NCBI RefSeq assembly: GCF_030323025.1
Contig: NZ_CP097329.1
Coordinates: 1,209,001-1,273,000, forward strand
From: Pseudanabaena mucicola str. Chao 1806
Lineage (GTDB): Bacteria; Cyanobacteriota; Cyanobacteriia; Pseudanabaenales; Pseudanabaenaceae
Direction: 5' to 3'
DNA length: 64,000 nt
The position numbers were made by a program, and so were the translations under genes. The notes beneath the pieces were generated by a model. The model did no database searches, was not told the origin of the DNA, and was given only the letters and a program-made list of their open reading frames with translations. Positions 36,360 to 45,457 of this stretch are shown here, piece after piece. The stretch's first letter is position 1, and every line of letters starts with the position of its first letter.

Positions 36360-36785
36360 TAGAGATATTCCTATTGAACTACGGCTTATAAGTATAAGTC
36401 TTGTCTAAGCCAAAGCAAATCGTGAAACAGAATGATAAATATTGGATAAACAAAGCTTTGGGCTTACTTAATGACTAGAAATAGTGCCGGGCTACTCAAA
36501 GTCTATAGGCTGTATTTGAGCTTTTTTATCACGAGACAGATGGTAAAGCTTTACTGATTTCTCTACTTTCCTTATTTTCCTATTAAACAACGGATCCTTT
36601 TCTGAAATCTCTAAAATTTCATCTAGTTTTGAGTTTATGTTAATCCTTAATGGTTTGTGAAAGCGCACCATTCGGGGTGCACTTCCACAAATCCAAAAAC
36701 ATACAAAAAGTTAGGGCTGCTTTATTTGAGTACTTTTCAACAAAAAAAGAGGATACGCTTAGCGCATCCTCTTTTGAGGTCAGAA
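36360..36785. other. 426-bp gap: family C derivative and hairpins
   Basis: Contains a shortened family C repeat (about 36453-36520, 'GCTTTGGGCTTACTTAA' to 'TAGGCTGTA'), an imperfect hairpin at 36655-36690, and the HU terminator at 36745-36775. No coding frame is convincing. Confidence 0.5.
36745..36775 (-). terminator. Hairpin terminator after HU gene
   Basis: Arms 36745-36758 and 36762-36775 (14 bp, one mismatch) with loop TTA. It lies 10 nt beyond the HU stop codon on the minus strand. Confidence 0.75.
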
Positions 36786-37085
36786 TTAGTCAGAAGGAGG
36801 ACTGACTTGTTCTTTGAATGACTTACCAGCGGAGAAAGCAGGAACTTTAGTAGCTGGGATTTCCATCTTTTCGCCAGTCTTAGGGTTGCGTCCTTCACGG
36901 GCTTTACGATCGCGAGCTTCAAAAGAACCGAAGCCCACCAAAGTTACTTTGTCTCCGCTAGCTACAGTATCGATGATTACTTCAAGGGTTGCAGAGAGAA
37001 CTTCGTCAGCAGTCTTTTTGTTGACTGATACGCCTTTCTCAGCAGCTTTCTTAGCAATAGCATCAACTAGTTCACCTTTGTTCAT
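36786..37085 (-). CDS. hup: DNA-binding protein HU
   Basis: A 99-residue histone-like protein: 'MNKGELVDAIAKKAAEKGVS' at the N-terminus, 'GDKVTLVGFGSFEARDRKAR' and 'GRNPKTGEKMEIPATKVPAF' with the intercalating Pro of the beta arm. It compacts and bends DNA. The start at 37085 is preceded by AAGGGGAAACCT on the minus strand, a strong ribosome site; the in-frame upstream extension to 37133 is not conserved. Confidence 0.96.
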   Translation of the reverse strand: MNKGELVDAIAKKAAEKGVSVNKKTADEVLSATLEVIIDTVASGDKVTLVGFGSFEARDRKAREGRNPKTGEKMEIPATKVPAFSAGKSFKEQVSPPSD

Positions 37086-37880
37086 AGGTTTCCCCTTAAT
37101 ATAGATAATTTGTGAGTATGAGTTTAATTTCAAAGAAATATTTGTGCGATTGCTTTTGATGAAAGCCGCACTGACTATGACTTCTGTTTGATCATTTTAA
37201 TAGCAACTTGCCACTTGTGTATATACACAACGGTTAATTTATAGGGATTTGAGCAGTTTTTTCTAATTACTTATTGCCGCAATTCTTGATTGAATCCATC
37301 AAATCTTCTCCCAGACAGCTTTTCGAGGATCAGTCAACATCATAAATCAGTGTAACCTAGACAGGGCAAGCACTTCACAAAAGTTTAGATTTTGATGATA
37401 AATAGCTGAATTCTGCTAACTTGCCCCAGCAGCAATTTCCATTATCAGTAAGGTAATGCTAGTTAGGGATAATTTAAAACGAGCTATGGCTTGTGTGCTT
37501 TGAGAGAGGGTCTGCTACACAGCCCCTCTCTCAAAGCCAGAAATTAAAAGACTTGCTAAGCAGGTCTTTTGATTTCTGGCTTATAAAATTTGCAAGCTTA
37601 ACTCGAACTGGCGTTTGGCTCTTGCTGATAAAAAATGTCCCACCAAAGTTATCTACCTTCGACTTCGCTCTGCTAAGGTTGGCTGAGCTGAGTCGAAGCC
37701 ACAGATACTTTAGCTAATAACAAGTCACTTATGTAGAAATATCTTTGCTAACTTATCGGGAGAAATTAGGATAATTACTGCGTCTGCTACTCCTAAAACT
37801 CTACATTAAGATGGATTCTCATCACTTTGTTGGTTGTAATTCAAAATTCTAGGTTTTGATCAAGATACTATTGTTAAAAA
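37086..37880. other. 795-bp gap with hairpins and a family D repeat
   Basis: The left part is the HU promoter region. Two adjacent hairpins follow: 37500-37534 (12-bp arms GAGAGAGGG type) and 37534-37582 (23-bp arms, two mismatches, loop TAA). A family D palindrome lies at 37654-37702 ('CCTTCGACTTCGCTC' type). A hairpin with 'AGATACTA' arms lies near 37862-37893. I found no convincing gene; the 74-residue frame across the hairpins looks spurious. Confidence 0.5.
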
Positions 37881-37925
37881 TTGTTAGTATCTTCGCAATC
37901 AAACTTTGCATTCCACTTACCAAAT

Positions 37926-39002
37926 ATGCATTCATCCACGCCAACTAGTCCCAAAGAGATAACTCGTCAGTCTCCCCTCATAATTGCACCATTTTTCCTT
38001 TGGGGAACTGCTATGGTCGTGATGAAGGCTTTATTACCACAAACTAGTCCCATGTTTATGGCGGCAGTTAGGTTAATTCCCGCAGGTTTTTTACTAATTC
38101 TTGGAGGTGTTTATTTTGGCAGAAGTCAACCTAAAGGTTGGCAAGCATGGTTATGGATTAGTTTGTTTGCATTGGTTGATGGCACGATGTTTCAGGGGTT
38201 CCTAGCGCAGGGATTAGTGAGAACTAATGCAGGGCTTGGATCATTGCTTATTGATTCACAACCCTTAGCAGTTGCCGTACTCGCAGCAGTGTTATACAAG
38301 GAAAAAATTGGTATCGGAGCAGCCTTTGGTTTATTTGTAGGGGTAACTGGCATTTGCTTAATTGGCTTACCATCGGAACTCATGACTGCGTTGTTAAGCG
38401 GAGATTTCACTACTGTTTTAGAGGCAGGTGTATTTACCCTTGGAGAATGGTTTATGCTGGGGGCATCATTGTCAATGGCAATCGGCACAATTTTAATTAA
38501 ACCTGTAGTGCGCTATGCCGATCCAGTGATGGCAACAGGTTGGCATATGGTGATTGGTGGCTTACCTCTATTAATGATTTCTAACCAAATTGAGCAGCAT
38601 CAATGTCAGGATATCTCTGCTTGGGGATGGCTAGGAATGGCATATATGGCGATTATGGGTAGTGCGATCGCCTATGGGTTGTTTTTCTTTTTTGCCTCAT
38701 CAGGAAGTTTGACCACCTTGAGCGCACTGACTTTTTCTACACCAGTATTTGCACTGATGTTTAGTAGTCTCTTTCTTGGTGAAAACTTGACTTTAGTGCA
38801 ATGGATTGGTGTGATTTTGACGCTAACGAGTATTTATCTTGTCAGTTTGCGTAGCTCTGAATCAGATAGCATTGAAGCCGATTGTGAACTTGGAGCAATG
38901 ACAAAAGCAAAAATTTTGAATGCAACTGAGCAAGTGGCAGTGAGTTCGGCTTTACCATTGTTGCAGCAATCCAACAATGAATCTCTAAATCAGAATCTCT
39001 AG
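37926..39002 (+). CDS. EamA/DMT-family transporter
   Basis: A 358-residue protein with ten predicted membrane segments in two EamA halves. The first half begins 'PLIIAPFFLWGTAMVVMKAL' and includes 'ALVDGTMFQGFLAQGLVRTN' and 'IDSQPLAVAVLAAVLYKEKI'. The second begins 'GEWFMLGASLSMAIGTILIK' and ends 'FALMFSSLFLGENLTLVQWI'. These are drug/metabolite exporters of varied substrate. A soluble C-terminal tail of about 50 residues is extra. I chose the ATG at 37926; an upstream TTG at 37881 is possible. Confidence 0.88.
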   Translation: MHSSTPTSPKEITRQSPLIIAPFFLWGTAMVVMKALLPQTSPMFMAAVRLIPAGFLLILGGVYFGRSQPKGWQAWLWISLFALVDGTMFQGFLAQGLVRTNAGLGSLLIDSQPLAVAVLAAVLYKEKIGIGAAFGLFVGVTGICLIGLPSELMTALLSGDFTTVLEAGVFTLGEWFMLGASLSMAIGTILIKPVVRYADPVMATGWHMVIGGLPLLMISNQIEQHQCQDISAWGWLGMAYMAIMGSAIAYGLFFFFASSGSLTTLSALTFSTPVFALMFSSLFLGENLTLVQWIGVILTLTSIYLVSLRSSESDSIEADCELGAMTKAKILNATEQVAVSSALPLLQQSNNESLNQNL

Positions 39003-39075
39003 ATCAAGGAATGAATAAATTAAGTTCTGCCTTTAGCACTACCATCTAAAAAAGACAATAAGCTTAATTAAATTC

Positions 39076-40149
39076 ATGCCCACTTTATATACTGCAATCA
39101 CCAATCATGGCTTTGGTCACGCGACGCGCACCGCTGCTGTCCTTGCTGATCTGCAACAGCGATCGCCTGATATTAAGTTAATCATTGCGACAACAGCTCC
39201 GCTTTGGTTATTGGAGGAATATATAGCAGGGGATTTTGTGTATCATCCACAGGTGTTTGATGTGGGTGTAATCCAGATCGATAGCTTAGTTACTGATCAA
39301 GAGGCGACCTTCGCGGCGTGGCAAAAAATTTATGAGCAGCAGCCTGACTTAATCGCCGAAGAAGTGAGATTTTTGCAAGAGAACAAGGTTGATTTAATTT
39401 TTGGGGATATCCCTCCCATGCTTACAGAAATTGCTAAAGCAGCGCAGATTCCTTGTTGGATGGCAGGCAACTTTGGCTGGGACTTTATTTATCGTGATTG
39501 GGGTGGGAAGTATGCCGAACTTGCTGATCGCCTATCGGAAACCTATAGCTATTGCGATCGCCTATTTCGATTACCCTTTGCGGAACCTATGACTAGTTTT
39601 CCCAATATTCAAAATGTGGGACTAACTGGCGCAAAACCGAACCACTCACCTGAATATCTACGTGAGAAATTTGATTTGGACGGAGATCGCCCGACAGCGC
39701 TATTGACCTTTGGTGGGTTGAGTTTACAATCAATTCCGTATCAAAACTTATTCAAGTTTCCCGATTGGCAATTTATCACCTTTGATCGTTGTGCCCCAGA
39801 TTTACCAAATTTGACTAAAGCCAATTGCGATCGCCTGCGTCCTGTGGATCTAATGGTGATATGCGATCGTGTCGTCACGAAGCCAGGTTATGGCACATTA
39901 GCAGAAGCTCTGCGTGTGGGCGTGCCCGTTGTTTGTTTAACCCGTGAAGGATTTTTAGAAGCTGAAACACTCATTGCTGGAGTAAAAAGCTACTCAGAAC
40001 ATCTAATTATTTCGCCCCAAGAGTTTTATGAAGGTGATTGGTCATTTCTTAATGCGACCTTTCTTTCTCCAGATTCCACAAAGGTAAAAAAGTTGGATAT
40101 GCATGGTGAAGAAACGATTAATCAATCGATTTTGGACTATTTTGCATAA
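39076..40149 (+). CDS. GT28/MurG-like glycosyltransferase
   Basis: A 357-residue protein with a GT-B fold pattern. The N-terminus 'AITNHGFGHATRTAAVLADL' resembles the Gly/His loop of MurG and GT28 enzymes, and the C-terminal donor site reads 'VVTKPGYGTLAEALRVGVPV' ('KPGxGTxxEA'). 'LLTFGGLSLQSIPYQNLFKF' marks the domain junction. Acceptor and donor are unknown. It lies 73 bp after the EamA gene in the same direction and may be co-transcribed. Confidence 0.75.
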   Translation: MPTLYTAITNHGFGHATRTAAVLADLQQRSPDIKLIIATTAPLWLLEEYIAGDFVYHPQVFDVGVIQIDSLVTDQEATFAAWQKIYEQQPDLIAEEVRFLQENKVDLIFGDIPPMLTEIAKAAQIPCWMAGNFGWDFIYRDWGGKYAELADRLSETYSYCDRLFRLPFAEPMTSFPNIQNVGLTGAKPNHSPEYLREKFDLDGDRPTALLTFGGLSLQSIPYQNLFKFPDWQFITFDRCAPDLPNLTKANCDRLRPVDLMVICDRVVTKPGYGTLAEALRVGVPVVCLTREGFLEAETLIAGVKSYSEHLIISPQEFYEGDWSFLNATFLSPDSTKVKKLDMHGEETINQSILDYFA

Positions 40150-40215
40150 ACTAAGAAATCCCAAGTTGTAACTCTCTAACGAATTAAAGTTACTGAGGTA
40201 CTCACATCTAGGATT

Positions 40216-40311
40216 GCTGTAGCTTTTTAGTACAGAAATATTTTTGAAAGTGAAGTTTTGCAACACTTTCAAAAATATTTCTGGGTTTTAAGAAAGCGCA
40301 AAGCGCTGTAA
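40216..40311. repeat. MITE-like element, family C copy (inverted relative to 18036)
   Basis: Palindromic 'CAGAAATATTTTTGAAAGTG' with its complement, then 'GGGTTTTAAGAAAGCGCAAA' and the end 'GCGCTGTAA'. It shares about 90 bp with the copy at 18036-18141 in opposite orientation. Confidence 0.75.
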
Positions 40312-40389
40312 AACTTGCCTGTTTTGATACACTTGGGATCGATTATCAGCGTAAAATCGAAATCTCTGTCGCTGTGGAATCGACAAACT

Positions 40390-41244
40390 ATGGAAATCGC
40401 TCAATGCTACCAACTCTTCGGCTTAACATCTAATGCAACCTTAGAGGATGTCAACAAAGCTTATAAAGCTCTGGCTATGCAATGGCATCCTGATCGCATA
40501 CCCAGAGAGAATGTGCAGCTACAACTGCAAGCACAGGAAAAACTTAAAGAAATTAACTATGCAAGGGATAGCTTGCGAAAAGCTGCGGAGCAGAAAGTGT
40601 CAGTTCCCCATAGACATTCGCATCAGAATAAACAAACTTATCAACATCAAACGAAATATCACAGTAAGTACCAGAGCGCTTCTCAAGGCTATTCTCAACA
40701 AAAAACATCAGAACGCACTTCGGAACGTTATCACTCCTATCAATCGCGATCGCAAGCTCATTCCTATCAAACTTATCAGTCTTACCAATCACGTCAGCAA
40801 ACTAGCAAACACACTCATCCACAACCTGAGCCACCTCAAAATCATCCTTCATCTGAGCACCAACCGCGTCCGAAAATGACGGATCTGGCTGGGGCAGATT
40901 TCCATGGAGCAAATTTACGTGAAAAATATCTTGAAGGTAGGAACCTTAGCTATGCAAATCTTAATAATGCTGACTTAACTGATGCATTTCTCCACCGTGT
41001 CAACCTGCAAGGGGCTAATCTGCAAGGGGCTAATCTATTTAGAGCCAATCTATTTCAAGCAAATCTCCAAAATGCAGATCTGCGCGGAGCTAACTTAATT
41101 GGTGCAGATCTAAGTGGCGCAGACTTGACTGGCGCAAACCTGACTGGAGCAAAAGTGGGTTTTGGTGAGAAAATAATGGTTAAACTTACCAACGTTATAC
41201 TCAGAGGTACAACCATGCCTAATGGTGCCGTCAACAAATCCTAG
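40390..41244 (+). CDS. J-domain protein fused to pentapeptide repeats
   Basis: A 284-residue chimera. A J domain occupies residues 1-65 ('CYQLFGLTSNATLEDVNKAY', HPD at 33-35 in 'QWHPDR'), so it should stimulate an Hsp70. A low-complexity Gln/His/Ser/Tyr linker spans about 75-160. About 16 pentapeptide repeats A(D/N)LxX follow (about 162-265, e.g. 'GANLQGANLFRANLFQANLQ'), forming a right-handed beta-helix. The start ATG at 40390 was chosen because the J domain begins there. The pentapeptide part may present a client or localise the chaperone; the role is unknown. Confidence 0.88.
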   Translation: MEIAQCYQLFGLTSNATLEDVNKAYKALAMQWHPDRIPRENVQLQLQAQEKLKEINYARDSLRKAAEQKVSVPHRHSHQNKQTYQHQTKYHSKYQSASQGYSQQKTSERTSERYHSYQSRSQAHSYQTYQSYQSRQQTSKHTHPQPEPPQNHPSSEHQPRPKMTDLAGADFHGANLREKYLEGRNLSYANLNNADLTDAFLHRVNLQGANLQGANLFRANLFQANLQNADLRGANLIGADLSGADLTGANLTGAKVGFGEKIMVKLTNVILRGTTMPNGAVNKS

Positions 41245-41539
41245 GATATATCTTTGAAAGTAATATCTGTTCTCTAGGAAATTTGGTGATAATAAAAATA
41301 GCGGGCATTGCTAGGTTTGAGTTAGCAATCCACGCTATAGAGGAATTATCCGAGACATGACAAGAAATTATCAACAATAAATCGACTATACATCCGCAAA
41401 ATTGCTTGACTTGCTATAAAAAACATTAATTTGTAGTGATCCCTAGAGCATGTGCAAACGATTGAGATGATCTTGTAAAAAATTTATTTACACAAATAGC
41501 TCACTATTTTGTGTGTGTATAAGGTAATTAAAAATTTAA

Positions 41540-41629
41540 GGTAGTCATGAAATGTAATTGTGTTACGGGCAAAGCCCGCAACACATCTACCCAATGCGTA
41601 ATAAATTCCTTCGGTTTGCGTAAGTCCTA
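41540..41629. mobile_element. Chimeric MITE: family A left half joined to family B right half
   Basis: The left end 'GGTAGTCATGAAATGTAATT' is family A (compare 21577). The right end 'TTCGGTTTGCGTAAGTCCTA' is family B (compare 32330-32349). They meet at the shared GC hairpin (TGTGTTACGGGC, loop AAA, GCCCGCA). Confidence 0.75.
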
Positions 41630-41777
41630 AAGAATTTAATGTGGTGGGTTTTGTGTAGGTAATGGATTCATTTAGTAGCGATAAGTTACAGCCAGTTGAG
41701 AAAAGGTGTAGCACTCAGTAAACCTTGCAAATAAGCTGTGCGCCATATTTTATGTTTATCCCATAATGAGATGTAAG

Positions 41778-41832
41778 TGGCTTCGACTTCGCTCAGCCAT
41801 CGTTTATAGATGGCTAAGCGAAGTCGAAGCCA
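41778..41832. repeat. Family D palindrome
   Basis: 24-bp arms 41778-41801 and 41809-41832, of the type 'TGGCTTCGACTTCGCTCAGC', with one mismatch and a 7-nt loop. A degenerate copy is at 37654-37702. Confidence 0.75.
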
Positions 41833-42304
41833 AAAATCTACAACTAATTTAGGATTGCTTTATATATTTCAAGCATTAAATTGCAATCCTAAATCAGTTG
41901 TAGATTTTTTGATCTATAGAAGCGCACACCTTAGGTGTGCGCTTCTATAGACTATTTAGAACTACTATAAATAGCAATAATTATTAAGCAGTTAAATACG
42001 ATAACGGAAGGGATGTTTAACAAGTTTTAACTGAAGTATTGCAGCAATTAGAATAATTCTACTTTTATATCTTTCTAAGGGATGATTTATGATCCCCGTA
42101 AATATCGTAGGTTAAAACGAAGGTAATTACTCTCAGACATTTTAATGACTTTAGATCAAACTTTTTTTAGAAAAAGAGAGCTTTGTTTATTCCTAATATT
42201 TATTCCCAAATGTCGATTTAGGAATCTGAAAATAAGTTTTTACTTGATTGTCTAAAGTCTACCTTTGCTTAACTAACAATTTTGATAAATAATATTTACA
42301 ATCT

Positions 42305-43141
42305 ATGTCAAGTCTATCTAAATTATGGGCGATATCATTGATTTCACTGGCTCCTAGTATCATATCTCCAATATTTGCGACAGATATAACCGACAATAAA
42401 ATTAACTATGATCTCAATCAAATTCCACCAGAGAAATCATTGACAAATAACCATTCCAGCAATAGAACATCAAATGTTACTAAGCCTAAATACCTCATCG
42501 AATTTCAGGCAAAGACCGTTAGTGAATGGATAATTATGGTCAATCGGCAGCCTACATTTGAGGTTAAAGACTTGCCTAGTGCAGCAATATCTACAGCTAA
42601 ACTTGCGGTTATTCTCAACACACTTGACTTTGATCCCAGTCAACTTCAGCCACTGGTAGTTAATGGTGAATACCTTGGTAAATATAAGAATACAATCCTA
42701 TTTAGAATCCCTAAATCCGAGGTGGTAAATCCATCGTTGAGTCTAACCCAGTGGATTAATAATCTTAGAGTTGCAGTTGGGGCAGAACCAATGACACTTG
42801 TTGAAGCCCAAAAGCAAATGTATCAATTAACAGTTACTAACGAAAAAATTGATGGTATTGCTTCTTGGTATGGTCCTTATTTTCAAGGTAGACAGACTGC
42901 CTCAGGCGAACAGTTTGAACAACAGGATTTTACTGCTGCTCATCCCAACTTGCCGTTTGACACATATCTCAAAGTTACGAATCGCCAAAATGATAGATCA
43001 GTGGTTGTGAGAATCAATGATCGCGGTCCCTACATTGGCGATCGCAGTCTTGATTTATCCCATGCCGCAGCGATCGCATTGAATAGTGATGAAGCTGGTG
43101 TTGTCCCGATTACAGCCACAGTACTTGCACCACTTAGATAG
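42305..43141 (+). CDS. rlpA: RlpA-family septal ring lytic transglycosylase
   Basis: A 278-residue exported protein. The signal peptide is 'LWAISLISLAPSIISPIFAT'. The C-terminal double-psi beta-barrel (about 185-278) reads 'GIASWYGPYFQGRQTASGEQ', 'AAHPNLPFDTYLKVTN' and 'VVVRINDRGPYIGDRSLDLS', with the catalytic Asp in NDRGP. RlpA cleaves naked glycan strands at division sites. The N-terminal 150 residues are a cyanobacterial extension without a recognised domain. Its last codons and stop form one arm of a 28-bp palindrome. Confidence 0.92.
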   Translation: MSSLSKLWAISLISLAPSIISPIFATDITDNKINYDLNQIPPEKSLTNNHSSNRTSNVTKPKYLIEFQAKTVSEWIIMVNRQPTFEVKDLPSAAISTAKLAVILNTLDFDPSQLQPLVVNGEYLGKYKNTILFRIPKSEVVNPSLSLTQWINNLRVAVGAEPMTLVEAQKQMYQLTVTNEKIDGIASWYGPYFQGRQTASGEQFEQQDFTAAHPNLPFDTYLKVTNRQNDRSVVVRINDRGPYIGDRSLDLSHAAAIALNSDEAGVVPITATVLAPLR

Positions 43142-43183
43142 AAAATTGGCACTTTGTGCCAATTTTCTATCTAAGTGGTGCAA
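43125..43183. terminator. Perfect 28-bp palindrome spanning the rlpA stop codon
   Basis: Arms 43125-43152 and 43156-43183, loop TTT. The left arm contains the last five rlpA codons and the TAG at 43139-43141. The right arm continues into a partial family A repeat (43176-43207). Confidence 0.85.
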
Positions 43184-43225
43184 AGTAATTTTTTTAGTAA
43201 TTGTGTTGAATAAATACAACTTTTT

Positions 43226-44116
43226 CTATCTAAGGTTGTCAGTGCGAGTACCAATATCGAGAAACTGAATTAGCTTGACAGGATCAGCATTGAACATAAA
43301 AGCTCTAGCCTCAGGAGTGACTTTATAACCTTCTTTCTCAGCTGCTTTTTGGGCTGCATGGGGTAGAGGACTCGATAGCTCAAACATTAGACGAGCATAG
43401 GGATCGCTCAGCACTTCCACAGTACTAGGAAAAGAAACTGGCTGTGTAAACTCAGCAGAAAGATGAATGTTGTATAGCAAAACAGCACCATCGGAAGTAC
43501 GCAATTTTTTGAGAAGCATTGCTTCTTCAGTAGGATTACCATCAGTCGATTCTCCATCGGTAATATTAATAATCGTTGGTGGATAGCTATTTGGATGTTT
43601 ATCAATCCATTCCTCCAAGAGCAAACGCGCCAACGCTAATACACTGCACATAGCCGTACCACCACTGGCTACTGGCTTAAACCAAATTGGAAAGTCGTTA
43701 TAAACTTCGACCAAACCACCCATCCCATCGGGTAATTTTTGGGCGCGTTTCTCCAATTCGGCTGGATTTTCATAGATTTTGCTAATAGGTGCGATCACCT
43801 GATCGCCAGCAATGCCATTGAGTGCTGAGGCAACTTCACTGCTGTAACCAATGACACCCACGTCAAAATAATTGTAAATCTCATTACCTTTCACACAGCG
43901 TTGACCTAAAGAGTCAAGCAAACGATTTACTGCATCGGCTACTGCCTGAGCTTTTTGGATCGGTTCACTAGTTTTGTGCAAGCTTTCATTTGCTCCTTTG
44001 GCTGTTCCCTTACTTGCACTTTCACTAGAAAATGCATCCGCCATCGATCCTGATTGATCGATCAGAAACAGAAAACAACTAGGTTGGCGACGACTGATCT
44101 CTGCTGAGTAAGGCAT
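43226..44116 (-). CDS. VWA-domain protein
   Basis: A 296-residue soluble protein with a von Willebrand A domain. The MIDAS is 'FLIDQSGSMADAF' (Asp20, Ser22, Ser24), and the Thr and Asp positions lie in 'ASGGTAMCSVLALARLLLEE' and 'IINITDGESTDGNPTEEAML'. VWA proteins bind metal and partner proteins, often in phospho-signalling gene sets together with PP2C or FHA proteins. It is convergent with rlpA and divergent from the GAF/cyclase genes that start the signalling cluster. Confidence 0.88.
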   Translation of the reverse strand: MPYSAEISRRQPSCFLFLIDQSGSMADAFSSESASKGTAKGANESLHKTSEPIQKAQAVADAVNRLLDSLGQRCVKGNEIYNYFDVGVIGYSSEVASALNGIAGDQVIAPISKIYENPAELEKRAQKLPDGMGGLVEVYNDFPIWFKPVASGGTAMCSVLALARLLLEEWIDKHPNSYPPTIINITDGESTDGNPTEEAMLLKKLRTSDGAVLLYNIHLSAEFTQPVSFPSTVEVLSDPYARLMFELSSPLPHAAQKAAEKEGYKVTPEARAFMFNADPVKLIQFLDIGTRTDNLR

Positions 44117-44495
44117 ATTAAACTTACCCGTTTCCTTAATTTATTTATGTCTCAAGAGCTGATCTCAGTCTAGCAAAGGTAAGCTCAATAAACCTTTTCC
44201 TAATCAAAATTCAGCTATTTATCTTAAGCAATCTATTCACGGCAATCCTCCTTTAAATATTGATTAACCGAACTGAGAAATTGTCTGAAAATGTTGCAAA
44301 TAAGATCTTTAAAACAATCTCTTTGTTTGATTTAGAGTGCACAGCAATGTATTGCTGTTCAGTGAAACAAAATTGCTACATTGCGTTTCTAAGCATTATG
44401 ACGATTGATGCTATTTTATTATTTACTATGATATTAGAATAAGTAGCACCAAGCGGCACTAGTTTTAAATGTAATAACTATACAATTCTTAACCT
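44117..44495. other. 379-bp divergent region between VWA and GAF genes
   Basis: AT-rich promoter region for both genes. A 60-residue frame starting with TTG lacks a ribosome site and similarity. I see nothing else. Confidence 0.4.
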
Positions 44496-45359
44496 ATGTC
44501 ATCCATCAATCTCAGCAAGATTCTTCTAAAAGGAGAAGTATTGTCCCTATTGAGAGGATTAATTACAACACTTGCTTTCCCAATCTCAATTCAAGATCAA
44601 AAAGGGGAAGTCCTAGTTGCAGATCTTGGCTTTGAGTTAGAGAAAGCAACAAAATTTGAAGTTAATCATGATCTTAACTCAAACAATGTCAGTAAAATCC
44701 CAGTTTTATTAGATGAAGAAGTACTAGGTTGGGTGATTGGGGCTGAAAAGACTAAACAGGTCGCTGATTTCTTAAACTATATAGTTAAGCGCGAGTTTGA
44801 AAGGAAAACTCTAGCAGCAGATACTCTAGATAACTACCGAGAGATGAGTCTGCTCTATACGATCGCGAGTAAAATGGCAAACTGCCTTGATGTTAAGGAA
44901 ATTGGGTCTCTTGTAATAGAAGAAGCGAGTCGGCTGATCAAATGTACGAGTGCATCGGTAATGCTCCATAATCAACATGATAATTCGTTTGAGATTATTG
45001 CTGCTAAAGGTACTGCTGAACGAATAGGAAGTTTAAAATTAGCTGCTAATCAGGGAATTGCAGGATATGTTTTTAGTACTGGTAACCCTGAATTAGTCAA
45101 TGATGCTACTAAAGACCCACGCTATATTGTGAATGAGATTGAATCCTATGCGTTAATCTGTGCACCAATTTTTACTAAAGATCGCATTTTAGGTGTCGTC
45201 AATATCAGTAACTCTGAGCCGATTAGTTATACATCTAAAGATCTTAAATTATTTACAGCGCTAGTTACTCAAGCTTCTGGAGCTATTGAGAATGCATTAC
45301 TACATGCAAGCAAACTACAAGAAGAAAGAGTCAAAAACAATTTAGAAAGATACTTATAG
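44496..45359 (+). CDS. GAF-domain half of a split adenylate cyclase
   Basis: A 287-residue protein, the N-terminal part of a GAF-adenylate cyclase gene interrupted by a 101-bp element. An N-terminal sensor-like region (1-110) is followed by a GAF domain (about 125-275: 'YTIASKMANCLDVKEIGSLV', 'AANQGIAGYVFSTGNPELVN', 'YALICAPIFTKDRILGVVNI'). It ends 'VKNNLERYL' followed by TAG, where the stop codon belongs to the inserted element. In intact relatives the sequence continues 'SPQVAQAVI' straight into the cyclase domain, which here resumes after the insertion. Confidence 0.9.
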   Translation: MSSINLSKILLKGEVLSLLRGLITTLAFPISIQDQKGEVLVADLGFELEKATKFEVNHDLNSNNVSKIPVLLDEEVLGWVIGAEKTKQVADFLNYIVKREFERKTLAADTLDNYREMSLLYTIASKMANCLDVKEIGSLVIEEASRLIKCTSASVMLHNQHDNSFEIIAAKGTAERIGSLKLAANQGIAGYVFSTGNPELVNDATKDPRYIVNEIESYALICAPIFTKDRILGVVNISNSEPISYTSKDLKLFTALVTQASGAIENALLHASKLQEERVKNNLERYL

Positions 45360-45457
45360 CGGTTTTCAAATGAGTGTGTACTCATTTGAAAACAAAAAAT
45401 AAGTCCCATTAAGAGTTTTGAGTTTTCATTTTGCCTACGGCAAAATGAAAACCGCTA
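45357..45457. mobile_element. 101-bp MITE inserted in the cyclase gene with TA duplication
   Basis: The ends are TAGCGGTTTTC and GAAAACCGCTA (perfect 11-bp inverted repeats), flanked by TA at 45355-45356 and at 45458-45459. Removing the element and one TA restores the codons TAC TTA TCA CCT CAG (YLSPQ), the normal cyclase junction. Internally there are two hairpins (ACTCATTTGA type at 45363-45392, and 'CATTTTGCC', loop TAC, 'GGCAAAATG'). A TA target suggests mobilisation by an IS630/Tc1-mariner-type transposase. Confidence 0.93.

Larger units (their letters stand above)
41245..42304. other. 1,060-bp gap filled with palindromic repeats
   Basis: No convincing gene. Contents are a chimeric A/B element (41540-41629), a family D palindrome (41778-41832), a long interrupted inverted repeat (about 41839-41905, 'CTACAACTAATTTAGGATTG' type) and a hairpin at 41917-41952 with 16-bp arms and loop TTA. 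The last 250 bp before rlpA are AT-rich and should hold its promoter. Confidence 0.6.

Noticed and set aside
37493-37717. 74-residue frame between HU and the EamA gene
   Set aside because: It spans two hairpins and a family D repeat and lacks a ribosome site.
41484-41714. 76-residue minus-strand frame and the similar one near 62884-63087
   Set aside because: Both pass through MITE sequence (YALGRC-type peptides) and are repeat translations, not proteins.
44260-44442. 60-residue frame before the GAF gene
   Set aside because: It starts with TTG, has no ribosome site and no similarity; left as intergenic.
45357-45457. Two hairpins as an ordinary terminator between two separate genes
   Set aside because: The perfect inverted ends, the TA duplication and the exact restoration of the cyclase junction on excision fit insertion far better.
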